Of a stretch of 64,000 nt of DNA, positions 44,560 to 53,851 are shown piece after piece. The notes under the pieces were generated by a model. The model made no database searches. It was not told the origin of the DNA and saw only the letters and a program-made list of their open reading frames with translations. Location of the stretch: positions 62,001-126,000 of the forward strand of contig CAOKHH010000002.1 of the NCBI GenBank assembly GCA_948468225.1, read 5' to 3'. Made by a program: the position numbers and the translations under genes. The stretch's first letter is position 1; each line of letters opens with the position of its first letter. This DNA comes from an uncultured Clostridia bacterium (GTDB lineage: Bacteria > Bacillota > Clostridia > TANB77 > CAG-508).

Positions 44560-45304
44560 TTAGTTGTTATTTGTTTTGCTTTTAGTTATTATCGATTCTA
44601 ACAATGTTACCAATTCATTTTCCGTTATTCCACTTGTTTCTATGTCAAAATAATTATTTTCAAGTTTAAATGATACAATATACATATCTTTATATTGTGA
44701 AATTTTCAAGTTTATATCTCCTATTGTTGAGATTTTTTCATTATTTTCTATATAGTAATCTCTCAATGGCTCTCCTATTGTTGATATTGCAATTTGTATA
44801 CTATTTTCATCATCTTTTTTATATCCAAACACATAATCTCGTAATAAATCATATTTTTTTATATCTTGATTACTTCTAATATACCTTTTATATGTTTCTA
44901 TTAGTTTAAATTCTTGTGGTACTGTTATGTTCTCAATAAACTTATATTCTTCTGGCAATTTATCTTCATTTATATTTTCTACATTTATATCAAACTTTGC
45001 TAATCCAATATCTTTTAATTCGTTTATTTGTAAATCAATTTTTAAACTTTCTCCACTGTTTTGATTACCTTGTTCTAAATCAGCTATTCCATAATTTTGA
45101 TTTGGTATATTTGTGTTGTTAAATGTATTTGTACCTACAATAATTCCAACTCCTAATATAAATACTGCTGCACTTGAAGTGATTCCATAAATTATTTTTT
45201 TATTCATTTTATTCTTCATAACAAACTCCTCTCCGATAGTTTGATACAGCTATTTTTTCTTTTACACTTTTACGTACTTTTTCTTTTAATTCATTATTTT
45301 CCAT
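44560..45304 (-). CDS. Putative anti-sigma factor partner of the ECF sigma (read through a +1 shift at CGG)
   Basis: The start ATG at 45302-45304 overlaps the sigma stop codon by 11 nt, as is usual for sigma/anti-sigma pairs. The N-terminus reads 'MENNELKEKVRKSVKEKIAV' then 'SNY' and CGG (45233-45235). Without a shift it ends after 'RRGVCYEE'. Skipping the C gives 'GEEFVMKNKMNKKIIYGIT', which runs into the membrane segment 'SSAAVFILGVGIIVGTNTF' and a soluble extracytoplasmic domain, 247 residues in total. A separate start at 45219 with its own GGAGAGGAG is an alternative, so this assignment depends more on gene context than on conservation. Confidence 0.7.
45233..45235 (-). other. +1 frameshift site, codon CGG (anti-sigma gene)
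   Basis: TAT CGG AGA; skipping C gives GGA and joins the coupled N-terminus to the membrane anchor frame. Whether Gly or Arg is expected here cannot be told by eye. Confidence 0.65.
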
Positions 45305-45845
45305 AGCCATAACCTCCATCTTCCAATTTTTTTCTAATGACTTTTCTAACTCTATGAAGTATTGTTTTTACATTACCTATAGAAAAATTTAATTTTTTTG
45401 CTATTTCTTTTATTGATTTTCCCTCATAATAAAATAATATAAAAATTTCATATTCTTCTGTTTTTACTAATTTTAAAGTATCTAAAATAACTTTATTCTG
45501 TTCGTTTTCTTCTGTTATTTTCTCAATATTACAAATATCAACTAAGTTTTCTTGATAATCTGATATAGGAATATCTACATTTGTATTTCTATACTTATTT
45601 CTTATAATATTTTTAGCAGTTCCTGCCAAATATGGTTTTATTTCTGTTGTTTTTAATAAATTGCTACTGTTTTTCCATATAGCAACAAATACATCTGATA
45701 TTATTTCTTCTATATCTTCATCTGTTATATATATACTTACTCCATTTTTAACTACAATATAGACATAACTATAAAAGTCATCTATTATTTTGTCTATATC
45801 TACTTTTTCATTTTTCAGATAATCTTTCAAAATTTCTTTTTTCAA
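45294..45845 (-). CDS. ECF-type RNA polymerase sigma factor
   Basis: The 183-residue protein has region 2 'DDFYSYVYIVVKNGVSIYI...DVFVAIWKNSS' and region 4 'EEYEIFILFYYEGKSIKEIAKKLNFSIGNVKTILHRVRKVIRKKL' around residues 128-173. An ECF sigma factor with a coupled membrane partner downstream suggests response to envelope stress. A stop at 45294-45296 overlaps the next start. Confidence 0.9.
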   Translation of the reverse strand: MKKEILKDYLKNEKVDIDKIIDDFYSYVYIVVKNGVSIYITDEDIEEIISDVFVAIWKNSSNLLKTTEIKPYLAGTAKNIIRNKYRNTNVDIPISDYQENLVDICNIEKITEENEQNKVILDTLKLVKTEEYEIFILFYYEGKSIKEIAKKLNFSIGNVKTILHRVRKVIRKKLEDGGYGYGK

Positions 45846-46023
45846 TTTAGATCTAAATCTCCTTATATTCTTCAGTTAACTTTCATATACATAGTAACAT
45901 CTTTTTAAAAAAGGTTACAACTTTTTTTAAAACAAAAAAATAAATATAAAAATTATTTTCTAATTTCTATATTTATTATCTACAAAAATTGTAAATTATC
46001 TTTTAAATCAATAATTTAGCATA

Positions 46024-46608
46024 TTATATTTTTTGTTTCATTAGTCCATGTTTGTTACAATAAATATATAATGTCATATTGTTTAAATTTGGAATTCTTA
46101 CTTCATTTTCTCCTTCTGCATATAATTTAATTATTTCAAATTTATTGTATCTTGAATAAGCTATAAAAGAAATATAATGTTCTTTTGTCATTTCATGATT
46201 TATTCTAATTAACAACTCATCTTCTATCTTTTCTATACTTATTCTATGTGTATCATTTACTTCTTCCGATTCTAATTCTGGCAATGTAATACCACAACAA
46301 GTTATTACTGCTTTCCCCATTGAATGTATTATATTTCCACAAATAGGACAAACATATAATTCCGATTTTTCAATATTACTTGATTTATTGTTATTTATCA
46401 CATAATCTCCTGAAATTAACTCTATTACTGATATATTCAAAGCTTTTGCAAGTGGTTCTATAAGTGTAATATCTGGCAAACCTTTTGATGTCTCCCATTT
46501 TGAAATAGCTTTATCAGTTACTCCTATAATATTTGCTAATTCTAATTGCGTTAAATTTTTCTTTTCTCTAAGTTCTTTTATAATTTTACCTGTTACATAA
46601 TTATTCAT
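46024..46608 (-). CDS. XRE helix-turn-helix fused to a desulfoferrodoxin-like domain
   Basis: ATG 46606-46608 behind CAGGAGG; 194 residues. The N-terminal Cro/XRE domain ('LREKKNLTQLELANIIGVTDKAISKWETSKGLP') is followed by a C-x-x-C unit 'YVCPICGNIIHS' and a superoxide-reductase-like domain with 'RINHEMTKEHYISFIAYS' and the terminal 'LYIYCNKHGLMKQ'. The His and Cys pattern (H-x-M-x-x-x-H-Y-I and Y-C-N-x-H-G) is that of the Fe site in superoxide reductase. It suggests a redox- or oxygen-responsive regulator. Confidence 0.85.
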   Translation of the reverse strand: MNNYVTGKIIKELREKKNLTQLELANIIGVTDKAISKWETSKGLPDITLIEPLAKALNISVIELISGDYVINNNKSSNIEKSELYVCPICGNIIHSMGKAVITCCGITLPELESEEVNDTHRISIEKIEDELLIRINHEMTKEHYISFIAYSRYNKFEIIKLYAEGENEVRIPNLNNMTLYIYCNKHGLMKQKI

Positions 46609-46696
46609 TTTCAATACCTCCTGTTTAAAATTATAATGTGCTTTATTAGAATTAACAACCTACTTATCGTAGAGTAATAGAAATTGTAATTTGTAA

Positions 46697-47143
46697 TTAT
46701 AAAACTTGCATTAAACCATATACAATAAATGGACTTGCATACATTACTAAATATACTAATGTTATCCAAGGTTGGTATTCAACATAAAATCTTTTAAATG
46801 TTAATGATAACGGATGTGGTATAAGTACCCAACCAACTAAATCAATTATTATTGCCAAAGTTCCCCAAATTAAAGAGCAAGTGATTACATTAGACATATT
46901 TACTGTATCTAATCCATTTAAATATAGATAAGCAAATATAGGAAATATAATTAAATTATATAAAGGATGCCAAGGTTTTGTTTTATTATAACCTTCTCCT
47001 AACCCTTTGCCTTTTCCTCCACTTTCTTTCATTGATTTCATGTGCAATACTTTAATATTAAACACAGTATGCCCAAAGCCAACCCATGTTACTAATATAT
47101 AAGCAACAAAAAACCATAACATTAAAAAACCAAAATTCTCCAT
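46697..47143 (-). CDS. Membrane protein of unknown function
   Basis: The 148-residue protein has about four membrane segments and a conserved-looking Gly-rich loop 'MKSMKESGGKGKGLGEGYNK' with adjacent His and Trp ('TKPWHPLYN'). No family recognised. ORF preceded by TTGGAGG. Confidence 0.65.
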   Translation of the reverse strand: MENFGFLMLWFFVAYILVTWVGFGHTVFNIKVLHMKSMKESGGKGKGLGEGYNKTKPWHPLYNLIIFPIFAYLYLNGLDTVNMSNVITCSLIWGTLAIIIDLVGWVLIPHPLSLTFKRFYVEYQPWITLVYLVMYASPFIVYGLMQVL

Positions 47144-47292
47144 AACTAATCCTCCAATTATTTCTACAAATTACTATTTTTATGTGATTACAATTTATTA
47201 TTGTTTTTAACTATGTTGATATTTTTTCTATTACATGCTAGGAATATAATACTTTTGATTCTATTAACAAATTCAACTAAATTTCTCAAGCT

Positions 47293-47859
47293 CTAAATAT
47301 GAAACACACGATATAATTTTTCTTTTAAATCTTTCCCACATAAAGCAATTGATAAAACAAGTGTTATTGCTGTTATTCCCCCAGTTATACTAGCTGAAAT
47401 AGCACTATATTTTGCTTTTATAATTAATAACACAATAACTGCTATACTCACTAATGATAACAAAATTTGATAAATGCTATATTTAAAATATTTTCTTCTA
47501 CTAACAATTGTTAAAATTAACATTGTAATATTTGCAACGCTAATCATAATCGGCATTCCTATATTGATTGACCAACCTTTATAACCAACAATTTTATCAA
47601 TCAAATACAGCAATATCAACACTATAATAGTTTGTAGCAAAACATGTGAAGCAATATTTACGTTTTTTCTAATAGAATATAATGTTGTAATCCATGCATA
47701 TAAAATTCCAATTACAACTAAAAAAGACCATTTTAATTGTGGGGTAACAAGTTCGTTAATTAAAATACAAATAAATATAATTGCAATTGAAATACCAGTT
47801 AATATTTTTATTGCTATATGGCTTCTTTTTATATTACTAATATTAGGATATAGCATCAT
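47293..47859 (-). CDS. DUF6320-like membrane protein
   Basis: About 188 residues from ATG 47857-47859 (or 47854-47856), with six membrane segments. It starts 'MMLYPNISNIKR' and has 'ILYAWITTLYSIRKNVNIASH'. Proteins of this type are commonly found next to an alcohol acetyltransferase-like gene, as here; it overlaps that gene by 17 nt. Function unknown, perhaps a transporter or scaffold. Confidence 0.65.
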   Translation of the reverse strand: MMLYPNISNIKRSHIAIKILTGISIAIIFICILINELVTPQLKWSFLVVIGILYAWITTLYSIRKNVNIASHVLLQTIIVLILLYLIDKIVGYKGWSINIGMPIMISVANITMLILTIVSRRKYFKYSIYQILLSLVSIAVIVLLIIKAKYSAISASITGGITAITLVLSIALCGKDLKEKLYRVFHI

Positions 47860-49120
47860 ACACCCCATTTCCTTCTGTGCGAATTTCAATATTTTGACTT
47901 TTTATGAATTCATAAAAAGCTCTCTCAATATTACAATTTTCTAAAATAGAAGTAAAAGTAAATACTAAATTATTATCATAAGAAATAATAGCTTCTTTGT
48001 CTTTTTCTACAGACTCTGCAGATAATAAAAACAAAAAGTTTTGAATCTGATCTTTGTATTCCTCTTTCACATCAACTCTACCTAAATTTGAAATAGTAGT
48101 TGTAGAATATTTCCTAATTTCTTTGTAACTAATGCTAGTTAACAGTTTTTTTAAAAACAGCGGAACTAATTTTATAAAAAAGTTTGTTCCAATTTTTATA
48201 TTTGCTCCCATCGTTTTTTCAATTTCTCTAGGAGTTAATTTTTCTTTAAATTCTATTTTTACTAAATCCAATATTTCTGAAAAACAATATTTGCTTTTTT
48301 CACCAACTTTAATATCAACTGACATATAAGTAAAGAAATTTGTAATTGTATTAGATGGATAATATTTTTTTAAATCCACTGGAATACATACTTTTATTGG
48401 CCTTTTTGAATTACTAGATTTATAACTTTCTATATAAATGCAATAAATAAGAACAGCTGTCAAATATTCTGTTATTGTTGCTTTAGCTTTCTTTGAAACA
48501 TTTTTTAGTTGTTCCAAATTTATAAAATTATGAACAACTCCAGTTGCTCCTATAGGAAGTCTTTTCCCTTTTAAAATATATGCTTTAGATGATTTTTCTC
48601 TTTTTACTTTTTCTTTATTATAATTTTTCAAATAGCTATCTTCTGTATTATTAGAAAGATTACTTTCTCGTTTTTTGCTTTCTCCTTTTTCAGTTTGATT
48701 TTTAATATCTAAATAATGATACGTAATTTCCTGTAAAAATTTAATTGCTGTATTTCCATCTGTTAATGAATGAAATATATCTAAATTTATTTTATTTCCA
48801 AAATAAGTTACATCAAATAAATAACCATTGTTTGTATTGGAATCAATAAATCTGCATGGGTAATCATGTTCTTCTTTTACTTCTGGCTTTTGTGTGTTTT
48901 CTTCTAAATAATACCAAAAAAATCCTTTAATTAATTTAACTTTAAAAGATATCTGATTTTCTATAACTTCATTTAATGCAACTTGCAATATTTTTCCGTC
49001 AATTTTTTCCTTTAATATAACCGATACCCTAAAAACCGATGTAAATCTTTTGTTTGATATAATTGGAAATATTTTTGCTGAATTATCAAGTCTTCTCCAT
49101 CTTATCCTTTTCTTTCGCAT
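47843..49120 (-). CDS. Acyl/alcohol acetyltransferase-like protein (condensation-domain superfamily)
   Basis: Start ATG 49118-49120 with AGGAA at good spacing; about 425 residues. 'FHSLTDGNTAIKFLQEITYHY' contains the HxxxDG catalytic motif of condensation/BAHD-like acyltransferases; 'LPIGATGVVHNFINLEQLKNVSKKAKATITEYLTAVLIY' spans residues 198-236. No carrier protein is nearby. It is probably part of a lipid or ester-forming unit with the hydrolase upstream and DUF6320 downstream. Confidence 0.78.
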   Translation of the reverse strand: MRKKRIRWRRLDNSAKIFPIISNKRFTSVFRVSVILKEKIDGKILQVALNEVIENQISFKVKLIKGFFWYYLEENTQKPEVKEEHDYPCRFIDSNTNNGYLFDVTYFGNKINLDIFHSLTDGNTAIKFLQEITYHYLDIKNQTEKGESKKRESNLSNNTEDSYLKNYNKEKVKREKSSKAYILKGKRLPIGATGVVHNFINLEQLKNVSKKAKATITEYLTAVLIYCIYIESYKSSNSKRPIKVCIPVDLKKYYPSNTITNFFTYMSVDIKVGEKSKYCFSEILDLVKIEFKEKLTPREIEKTMGANIKIGTNFFIKLVPLFLKKLLTSISYKEIRKYSTTTISNLGRVDVKEEYKDQIQNFLFLLSAESVEKDKEAIISYDNNLVFTFTSILENCNIERAFYEFIKSQNIEIRTEGNGVYDAIS

Positions 49121-49135
49121 TATCATTTCCTTTCT

Positions 49136-49975
49136 CTACCCTAATAGTTCTTTTAATAACTTCTGATAATCTTCTTTATTTTTATCCGTTTCTAAAATCC
49201 AGTTATGCTGAGCTTTTTGCTTTTCATATATCCATAACTTTTTAGAATCTACTTTTTCTTTAATAATAGCTACATCTGGATTCAAAATATCATATGTACC
49301 TGTAAAAATCAACATATTATTTATTTTATCAATTGGACCATAAATAGGACTAACCAAATAATTTTTTGGATTTTCCTTACCACAATATAAACTGCCTGCT
49401 AACTTTAATGCATTTTTATTTAAAACTTTATCTTTTTTCTGTATATTATCAATTTCTTTGTTTTGCATAGTTATATCTAACCACGGTGAAATTAGTACAA
49501 TTTTTTCAGGCATTCTTTTATTTTCCTCTCCGAGTTTTTGAGAAAAAGCCAAACTAATTCCTCCTCCTGCAGAATCTCCCATAATGATAAACTTCTTATC
49601 CATCAAATAATTTTCATAAATTTCGTCTGCCATATGAAATACATCTTTATAAGTATTTTTAGGAATTAATGGATAATCTGGTACTAAAATATTTGCATGT
49701 GTATCTTCCACTAATCGAGTAATGAAATTCCAATGTGTTTTGCTTAAGCCCCCTGAATATGCTCCTCCATGAAAATAAAGAATATCAAAATCATTATTTG
49801 AAACTCCTTTTGGAGTTATTTTATATAATATTTTTTTATCTATCTTATCTGTTTTAATCTCTGAAATCTTTCTCAATTTTTTTGTTGGTTTCTTGCTCTT
49901 TGCACGTGTAATATATTCTAGTAATATAATATCAAAAACTATTATTACAAATATCATAATCGATTGAATTATCAT
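49136..49975 (-). CDS. Alpha/beta hydrolase, HSL-like
   Basis: The 279-residue protein has an N-terminal membrane segment, the 'LYFHGGAYSGGLS' (HGG oxyanion) motif, the nucleophile elbow 'IMGDSAGGGISLAFSQ' (GDSAGG) and 'GTYDILNPDV' with the acid, and a terminal His in 'QKAQHNWILE'. These are hormone-sensitive-lipase-family esterases. It precedes the acyltransferase gene by 15 nt and is likely co-transcribed. Confidence 0.85.
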   Translation of the reverse strand: MIIQSIMIFVIIVFDIILLEYITRAKSKKPTKKLRKISEIKTDKIDKKILYKITPKGVSNNDFDILYFHGGAYSGGLSKTHWNFITRLVEDTHANILVPDYPLIPKNTYKDVFHMADEIYENYLMDKKFIIMGDSAGGGISLAFSQKLGEENKRMPEKIVLISPWLDITMQNKEIDNIQKKDKVLNKNALKLAGSLYCGKENPKNYLVSPIYGPIDKINNMLIFTGTYDILNPDVAIIKEKVDSKKLWIYEKQKAQHNWILETDKNKEDYQKLLKELLG

Positions 49976-50081
49976 TATTTTTTATATTTACCCCCAATAT
50001 TATTTAGTTTTTTTAAATTTATTTAATTATAATAATTCCCAATTAACTTATATAGATGTTATTTCTTATATAATTTATAAG

Positions 50082-50603
50082 TTATCTTATAGAATCCCAA
50101 AATGTCATCTCTTCTAAAGAGTTTCTTTTATAGTGCATTTCACTTGGTTTAGAATCATCTGATTTATAACCGATAGGCAAAATAGCAACTACTTCATAAT
50201 TTTCTGGAAGTTCATAAATTTCTTTTACCTTTTGAGAGTCAAAATAACCTATCCAAGTTGTTCCTAATCCTAAATCTTCAATTTCTAGCATCATTTGTGT
50301 TGCTACTATAGCTGCATCAACAATACCTTCATCTTTTCCGTCAAACTTTCTTTTCCAAGATATATTTTTATCATAACAAATAATCATTATAACTGGTGCA
50401 TTCCACCCATATCTTGTACATTCACTTAGTTTACTTAACTTTTCTTCATCTTGTAAAACTAAAATTCTTTGTGGTTGATAATTAACTGCTGTAGGTGCAA
50501 TTCTTCCTGCCTCTAAAATTTTCTCTATTTTTTCTTTTTCTACCTTCTTATTTAAAAAACTCCTACAAGAATATCTATTTTTGGCTAATTCTAAAAAATC
50601 CAC
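50082..50603 (-). CDS. Nitroreductase family protein
   Basis: The 173-residue protein has 'KNRYSCRSFLNKKVEKEKIEKILEAGRIAPTAVNYQPQRI' at residues 8-47 (FMN-binding R-x-S-x-R-x-F type motif), 'DAAIVATQMMLEIEDLGLGTTWIG' and a terminal 'PSEMHYKRNSLEEMT'. It reduces nitro compounds or quinones with FMN. Monocistronic. Confidence 0.9.
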   Translation of the reverse strand: MDFLELAKNRYSCRSFLNKKVEKEKIEKILEAGRIAPTAVNYQPQRILVLQDEEKLSKLSECTRYGWNAPVIMIICYDKNISWKRKFDGKDEGIVDAAIVATQMMLEIEDLGLGTTWIGYFDSQKVKEIYELPENYEVVAILPIGYKSDDSKPSEMHYKRNSLEEMTFWDSIR

Positions 50604-50737
50604 GTCTTATTCCTCCAATCTAATCTATAAATTACTAGTAATTATAATAGCATAAAAACAAGTAGCTTTCAATTACTACTTGCTTTTATAATTTGCAAAT
50701 TTGTTTTTTTATCATTTTTATATTTATCACATATATA

Positions 50738-50785
50738 AAAAACAACCTTGTTACTCTAGAAAAATCTTACGATCTTTCATGTATA
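50738..50785. repeat. Partial AAGGTTAAG-type repeat
   Basis: AACCTTGTTACTCTAGAAAAATCTTACGATC resembles the middle of 36655 and 40666. Confidence 0.5.
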
Positions 50786-50803
50786 AATGATAGTTATTCT
50801 CAA

Positions 50804-50959
50804 TTAACATTTATCTGTATCTAAAGCAGAAAGAGTTGCTAATGTATCTCCGAGCTGACTAAAAAAGGCTGATAAAACATTCAACTCATCTTGTGTTTTA
50901 TCTTTGGCAATACTACAAGCTAAAATAGAAATAAAGGTTACAAATTCACAATTTTTCAT
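50804..50959 (-). CDS. DUF6774-like small protein, 51 residues
   Basis: ATG 50957-50959 behind AGAGGTATTGAAT, stop at 50804. It reads 'MKNCEFVTFISILACSIAKD' and ends 'LATLSALDTDKC'. It has the length and pattern of conserved clostridial short proteins assigned to DUF6774. Too short for most ORF callers. Function unknown. Confidence 0.75.
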   Translation of the reverse strand: MKNCEFVTFISILACSIAKDKTQDELNVLSAFFSQLGDTLATLSALDTDKC

Positions 50960-51016
50960 ATTCAATACCTCTACTGTATTATATGATTTATCACTACTAC
51001 TTGATTTAAGTATAGC

Positions 51017-51952
51017 TTATATAAATGTTATTTGCTCATTTTGATTTATAATCCAGCTCTTTTGTTTTGCTTGCGTTATTTTATCTCCATCTTCACTATC
51101 TCCAATTAAAAATGGAGAATTTTCATTATGTTTTTTCATATTTTCTAAAACTAAACCTTTATTAACATTTGCATAACAATATTTGCATAAATGTCCACAA
51201 CTATTATATGCTCCTATATCATTTCCCATTAGGCAATTACAATCTTGTCTTAGATTCTTTATCTTAGGTGGATTCAATGAGCAATTTATAGATTTTTCAA
51301 TTATTTCTTGACTCATACAACCATTACATTTTAATCCATATTCTGAAAGGTAAGTATTTTCACAGCAACTATGTATTGTCATATTATTTTCTTTACCTAT
51401 TGTACTAAAATTTAAAGCAAGTTCTATTTGCTCTTCTTCAGTAGGTGGCTTTATATCCGGTGCATTTCTCTTTACTTTTTCGTATAAATCTAAAAAACTG
51501 ATGGTGCAATTATTAGTATAACCTTTAAGTTCTTTTGCCATTTTTTTAAAACATTCAATATGTTTCTTTACATCAAATCCGCTTCCAATAAATATAGGGT
51601 CATACCTCCACCCAATAGAATTTATACCGATATGCTCTGATAATTTTTTAAAGCTTTCTATTACTTTTATTTTTTCTGTAACATTAGGCTCTATATCTTT
51701 TCCATAAGGTGTAATTGTTACAAACCAATATTGTTTATATTTATTTAATTCATCTAAATATTTAAGCATTGGCTCTGGATTTTTAGTACAAAATGCTAAA
51801 CAGTCTACTACTTCTGGAACTAAACTATATTTTGTTACCTGTGATTCAGAATAAGGATTTCTAACTAATACATATCCATCCCTAATTCTATTCATTAACC
51901 ATTTTGAATAAAATGCTGGTATATCTGTTCTACATCCTGTATTTATTACCAT
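51017..51952 (-). CDS. DUF1848 protein (radical-SAM-like cysteine motif)
   Basis: The 311-residue protein begins 'MVINTGCRTDIPAFYSKWLM' and has 'PYGKDIEPNVTEKIKVIESF', 'GWRYDPIFIGSGFDVKKHIE' and C-terminal cysteines 'CNCLMGNDIGAYNSCGHLCKYC'. DUF1848 proteins carry an Fe-S site and are suspected radical enzymes or related. It is followed upstream by a ferredoxin gene. Confidence 0.9.
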   Translation of the reverse strand: MVINTGCRTDIPAFYSKWLMNRIRDGYVLVRNPYSESQVTKYSLVPEVVDCLAFCTKNPEPMLKYLDELNKYKQYWFVTITPYGKDIEPNVTEKIKVIESFKKLSEHIGINSIGWRYDPIFIGSGFDVKKHIECFKKMAKELKGYTNNCTISFLDLYEKVKRNAPDIKPPTEEEQIELALNFSTIGKENNMTIHSCCENTYLSEYGLKCNGCMSQEIIEKSINCSLNPPKIKNLRQDCNCLMGNDIGAYNSCGHLCKYCYANVNKGLVLENMKKHNENSPFLIGDSEDGDKITQAKQKSWIINQNEQITFI

Positions 51953-51980
51953 TTTTAATTCTCCTTTTTATTGTAATTTT

Positions 51981-52169
51981 TCATTCTAATACTAATGCTT
52001 TTTTAGGGCAAAAGTTTGAACATTTACCACATCTTATACATTTATCATAATCTATTTTTGGTGCTTCAAAATCTTTCTGACTTAATGCACCAACTGGACA
52101 AACATTTACAGCTGGGCATTTATGATTTTGAGGGCAATTGTCTACTATTATTTTTAATTTTCTATCCAT
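51981..52169 (-). CDS. 4Fe-4S ferredoxin
   Basis: The 62-residue protein has two clusters: 'CPQNHKCPAVNVCPVGAL' and 'CIRCGKCSNFCPKKAL', the second with the typical C-x-x-C-x-x-C-x-x-x-CP. It probably donates electrons to the neighbouring DUF1848 protein. Confidence 0.92.
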   Translation of the reverse strand: MDRKLKIIVDNCPQNHKCPAVNVCPVGALSQKDFEAPKIDYDKCIRCGKCSNFCPKKALVLE

Positions 52170-52196
52170 AATTATACCTCCAATTCAAATTGTAAT

Positions 52197-52931
52197 TTAT
52201 CTATCAAAACTATTTTCATAAATATCCATAAATGAAGTTACAAATCTGGCTTGTTCTTTTTCTTCTTCTGTTCCTGTAGTAACCTGCCATCCGTAAGTTT
52301 TATAACTTTTATAGTTAAAATTTGTTAAAGGCAATAAATTAAATTCTTTTTGAATTAGTTTTATTCCTTCTGAATAATCTTTTTTTAATCTTTTTAATGC
52401 TTTATTAGGATTTTTAAATACGGCATAACCATATTTATTTGCTCCGACATCAAAATCAATATTTATTTTGCCAAACTTATTTATATCAACATTACCTTTT
52501 ATATTACCTTCTTCTGCTATATATATTTGTGAATATCTCAAATTATTATCCATTATATATCCACACTTTATAAGTACAAATCTGCCTAACACATTAAATA
52601 AAATAATTAATAATATCAAAGTAATTATTTTTAATATTTTATACCTTTTGTTTTTATCATTAGCCAATTTTAAAACATTTAAAATATTTTTCTCTGATTG
52701 TTCTTCAATTTCATTTCTTTTCAAGTTTTCTCCTGCAAAAAATTCATTTAAAGATATTTCTAAAAATTCGCATAATAACTTCATATTAGAGTAATCAGGT
52801 AAATTTAATCCCCTTTCCCATTTGCTAACGGCATTGATACTTACATTTAATTTTTCTGCCAATTGTTCTTGTGTTAATTTTTTATTTTTTCTACACAAAG
52901 AAATAAAAGTTCCAATTTTTATTTGATCCAT
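52197..52931 (-). CDS. XRE regulator with membrane segment
   Basis: The 244-residue protein has an XRE domain with 'LCRKNKKLTQEQLAEKLNV' and 'VSKWERGLNLPDYSNM', a membrane segment 'ILKIITLILLIILFNVLGRF', then an extracytoplasmic part with 'YKSYKTYGWQVTTG'. It may sense envelope or ligand signals. Upstream of DUF1848/ferredoxin. Confidence 0.85.
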   Translation of the reverse strand: MDQIKIGTFISLCRKNKKLTQEQLAEKLNVSINAVSKWERGLNLPDYSNMKLLCEFLEISLNEFFAGENLKRNEIEEQSEKNILNVLKLANDKNKRYKILKIITLILLIILFNVLGRFVLIKCGYIMDNNLRYSQIYIAEEGNIKGNVDINKFGKINIDFDVGANKYGYAVFKNPNKALKRLKKDYSEGIKLIQKEFNLLPLTNFNYKSYKTYGWQVTTGTEEEKEQARFVTSFMDIYENSFDR

Positions 52932-53083
52932 ATTTTTACTCTCCTTTCAAAAAAATAATAACAAATATTGTTTAAAATTAACACATACTAAAGGTTTAAA
53001 AGTAAAACAAATTACTATTTGTTTTACTATATACTAACATAAAAGCAAGTAATTATCAACTAATTACTTGCTTTATTCATCAT

Positions 53084-53689
53084 TTACTTAAATACTTTCT
53101 TTTGCCAACTTTTCTTTTCACATTTTGGACATTTCATATATCTTTTTCTTCCACTGTGCATTGCAAAAAATACACTTTTATATGTTGGAATATATTTAAA
53201 ATTACATTTTTCACACTCGTAATATCCAGCTGATTGTTCAATTTTTAAGCAATTTACTATTCCAACAATAAAAACAATACTTCCAAAAATAATAAGTAAA
53301 ATTCTTACTGCTGAAGACATCTCTATAAATGAAGCAATAAATATCATTACTAAAAACGTTATTGATGATATAAATCCTATAATCACTTCTAATCTTAACA
53401 TATTTCTATCTGAAATTTCCTTTTGTTTTTTCATTTCTAATAAATTTTCTTCTGCTTTTTTATCGTAATAATTCATCTCAATCATCTCCCCACTTAATAA
53501 TTCATTTACACTAATACCTAATTCATTGCATAAATCAAGCATTATTCCCGAATCAGGCATTCCTTTTCCTGTTTCCCACTTTGATATTGCTCTATCTGTA
53601 ATACCTAATTTTTCTGCAAGTTGTGCTTGTGTCACATTTTTGTTCTTTCTGCATTCAGCAATAAACTTCCCTATTTTTACTTGATTCAT
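53084..53689 (-). CDS. XRE regulator with membrane segments and zinc ribbon
   Basis: The 201-residue protein has a well-formed XRE domain ('ECRKNKNVTQAQLAEKLGITDRAISKWETGKGMPD'), two membrane segments (about 100-140) and a C-terminal zinc ribbon 'YYECEKCNFKYIPTY...RYMKCPKCEKKSW'. It resembles the 52197 regulator but is not closely identical. Confidence 0.85.
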   Translation of the reverse strand: MNQVKIGKFIAECRKNKNVTQAQLAEKLGITDRAISKWETGKGMPDSGIMLDLCNELGISVNELLSGEMIEMNYYDKKAEENLLEMKKQKEISDRNMLRLEVIIGFISSITFLVMIFIASFIEMSSAVRILLIIFGSIVFIVGIVNCLKIEQSAGYYECEKCNFKYIPTYKSVFFAMHSGRKRYMKCPKCEKKSWQKKVFK

Positions 53690-53851
53690 AATAAACCTCC
53701 TTTAATTAAATAATAACAAAGTTATAATCTCATGTACATGAACTATTAGTTGAGTTGTTCTTTTTTATCAATTCTACTTTAAGTAGAGTCAATACGTCAA
53801 TAATTCTAAAAAAATATAGATTAGAAGTAACTAACCTATATTTTTTCTCTA

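Noticed and set aside
50804-50959. CGG in the DUF6774-like small gene
   Set aside because: The CTCGGA there is CTC GGA in the coding frame, so it is not an in-frame CGG.
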